29,861 nucleotides of DNA, from positions 1-29,861 of the forward strand of contig JBMOLJ010000113.1 in assembly GCA_049324235.1 (NCBI GenBank), given 5' to 3'. The notes under the pieces were generated by a model. The model saw only the letters and a program-made list of their open reading frames with translations, was not told where the DNA came from and ran no database searches. The translations under genes were made by a program, and so were the position numbers. Positions 28,950 through 29,861 of this stretch are shown here, piece after piece. The stretch comes from UBA1431 sp049324235 (lineage in GTDB: Bacteria; Bacillota; Clostridia; Christensenellales; UBA1431). The stretch's first letter is position 1, and every line of letters starts with the position of its first letter.

Positions 28950-29861
28950 TCACCCCGCCTTACCCAAATATTCCTCATAGCACTGGCCGCTCTGCTTCAT
29001 CGCCTTTGCGGCCTTTACCCCGACGAAACGCCAGTGCCACGGCTCGTAAATCACCTTTGTAACGGATACCTTATCCGCCTTGTACCGCAGCGTGAAGCCG
29101 TAGTCCTGCGCGTGGGCGTTCAGCCATGCAAACGCCTTCGTCTTCGCAAACCCGCTGTCTCTCGACGTGTACGAAGGCGTTACGATGTCGAGCGCAAGCC
29201 CCGTCTGGTGCTCGCTGGTGTTCGGGCGCGCGGTGATGGTCGCGGCCTTGGTTTCGGCGTCCGCGCGGCTGTAGCCCTTTGCTACAAAGCTGTTCACCTT
29301 CTTTTGATACAGCTCGTTCTGGCGCGCGTAGCTCCGGTATGCGTCGACAAGCCTGAGCGTAACGCCGTCTTTTTTTGCGTCCGCGAACATTTGCTTGCAT
29401 ACCGCAAGGATGCGGGCGTCCACCTGCCCTCCCTCAAAACCGGCGACCGATACCCTGTAGCCCTTTGGAAGGGGATGCGAAGGATTGACGAGGATCGCCG
29501 CCCAGTCCCCCATGGGCACGGAAGCCGCGGAAGCGTCCTTGTCCATAATATACGCGCGGCTCACATATCCCACGATGCCGTTATAGGAGATATGCGCCCA
29601 TTCATCATAATATTTGATAACGTCGGCGGTCTTTCCCGCGGGCAGGGTTCCGATGACCGGCGCGTCCATGCCCGCCCCGCCGCGTATGTTCACGGAGTCG
29701 TTCGCCGTGCAGACGACCTTATCGATGAAAGTGAGCTTCGGCGCGGGGGTAGGTTCAGGCGTAGTCCTGACCGTGGGCGCGGGGGTGGCTGCAACCGCCG
29801 GCGCCGGCGTTGCTGAAATAACGGAAACGGCCGTTCCCGACGGTGCGGGAGGCTGGCCGCC
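28950..29861 (-). CDS. SH3b-VanY D-alanyl-D-alanine carboxypeptidase, 5' end outside the window
   Basis: A secreted or wall-bound D,D-carboxypeptidase (peptidase M15B, VanY/DdcY type) that trims terminal D-Ala from peptidoglycan stems. The open frame runs without a stop to the window edge (303 residues visible), so the N-terminus and any signal peptide are missing. Order: a Pro/Ala/Thr-rich linker; a bacterial SH3 domain (DSVNIRGGAGMDAPVIGTLP ... GIVGYVSRAYI); the VanY domain with SYARQNELY, the zinc motif SEHQTGLALDIV and YEPWHWRFVG. The GTG at 29693 is an internal codon, not the start, since the SH3 domain begins before it. It is GC-rich like the core genome and marks the right border of the AT-rich island. 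Confidence 0.92.
   Translation of the reverse strand, partial: GGQPPAPSGTAVSVISATPAPAVAATPAPTVRTTPEPTPAPKLTFIDKVVCTANDSVNIRGGAGMDAPVIGTLPAGKTADVIKYYDEWAHISYNGIVGYVSRAYIMDKDASAASVPMGDWAAILVNPSHPLPKGYRVSVAGFEGGQVDARILAVCKQMFADAKKDGVTLRLVDAYRSYARQNELYQKKVNSFVAKGYSRADAETKAATITARPNTSEHQTGLALDIVTPSYTSRDSGFAKTKAFAWLNAHAQDYGFTLRYKADKVSVTKVIYEPWHWRFVGVKAAKAMKQSGQCYEEYLGKAG

Noticed and set aside
1..29861. tRNA or rRNA genes
   Set aside because: I saw no TPsiC-type GGTTCGAATCC segment in a cloverleaf context and no rRNA-like stretches on either strand.

Overview
The window looks like a chromosomal segment of an endospore-forming member of the Bacillota (class Clostridia). The evidence is spoIIID next to mreB, spoIID next to a spoIIQ-type peptidase, a leucine-type T-box leader, tandem LytR-CpsA-Psr (LCP) cell-wall genes, strong TTGACA/TATAAT promoters and AGGAGG-type ribosome binding sites. 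Genus cannot be fixed from the sequence alone. Most of the window is GC-rich core genome read on the minus strand. Two accessory patches stand out: an insertion sequence at 3712-4778 and a visibly more AT-rich island at about 25.9-28.9 kb.

Layout: 257-568 encodes a small charged repeat protein. 666-3681 is leuA-leuB behind a T-box leader, with an IS481-like element inserted just upstream of its promoter. After a cluster of small palindromes comes a TtcA-like PP-loop protein (5073-5795). Two paralogous LCP ligases follow (5958-8506), then mreB and spoIIID (8657-10089). A hemolysin III-family membrane protein (minus) and a MATE efflux pump (plus) diverge from 11.0-11.2 kb. Next are a small membrane protein, gltD and gltB (13143-19213), the feoA-feoB-small-Cys-protein iron operon (19512-22055), spoIIQ-like and spoIID (22140-24072), and a sodium:solute symporter (24328-25830).

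The accessory island at 25.9-28.9 kb holds a divergent pair: a 51-residue open frame on minus and a 58-residue ribbon-helix-helix regulator on plus. They share a promoter region carrying five CGTCAT boxes. Next to them lies a two-gene operon in which an EcoRI-type adenine methyltransferase overlaps by 4 bp with a DUF262-HNH nuclease. Its promoter is embedded in a perfect 12-bp inverted repeat. This is the best candidate in the window for a poorly described system, probably restriction-like phage defence. The window ends inside an SH3b-VanY carboxypeptidase gene that runs off the right edge.

Functional themes are leucine synthesis (leuA, leuB; leuCD are not here), ammonia assimilation (GltBD), ferrous iron uptake (Feo, with a probable metalloregulator operator over its promoter), cell-wall and spore-envelope construction (LCP, MreB, SpoIID, SpoIIQ, SpoIIID, VanY), and defence or mobile DNA.
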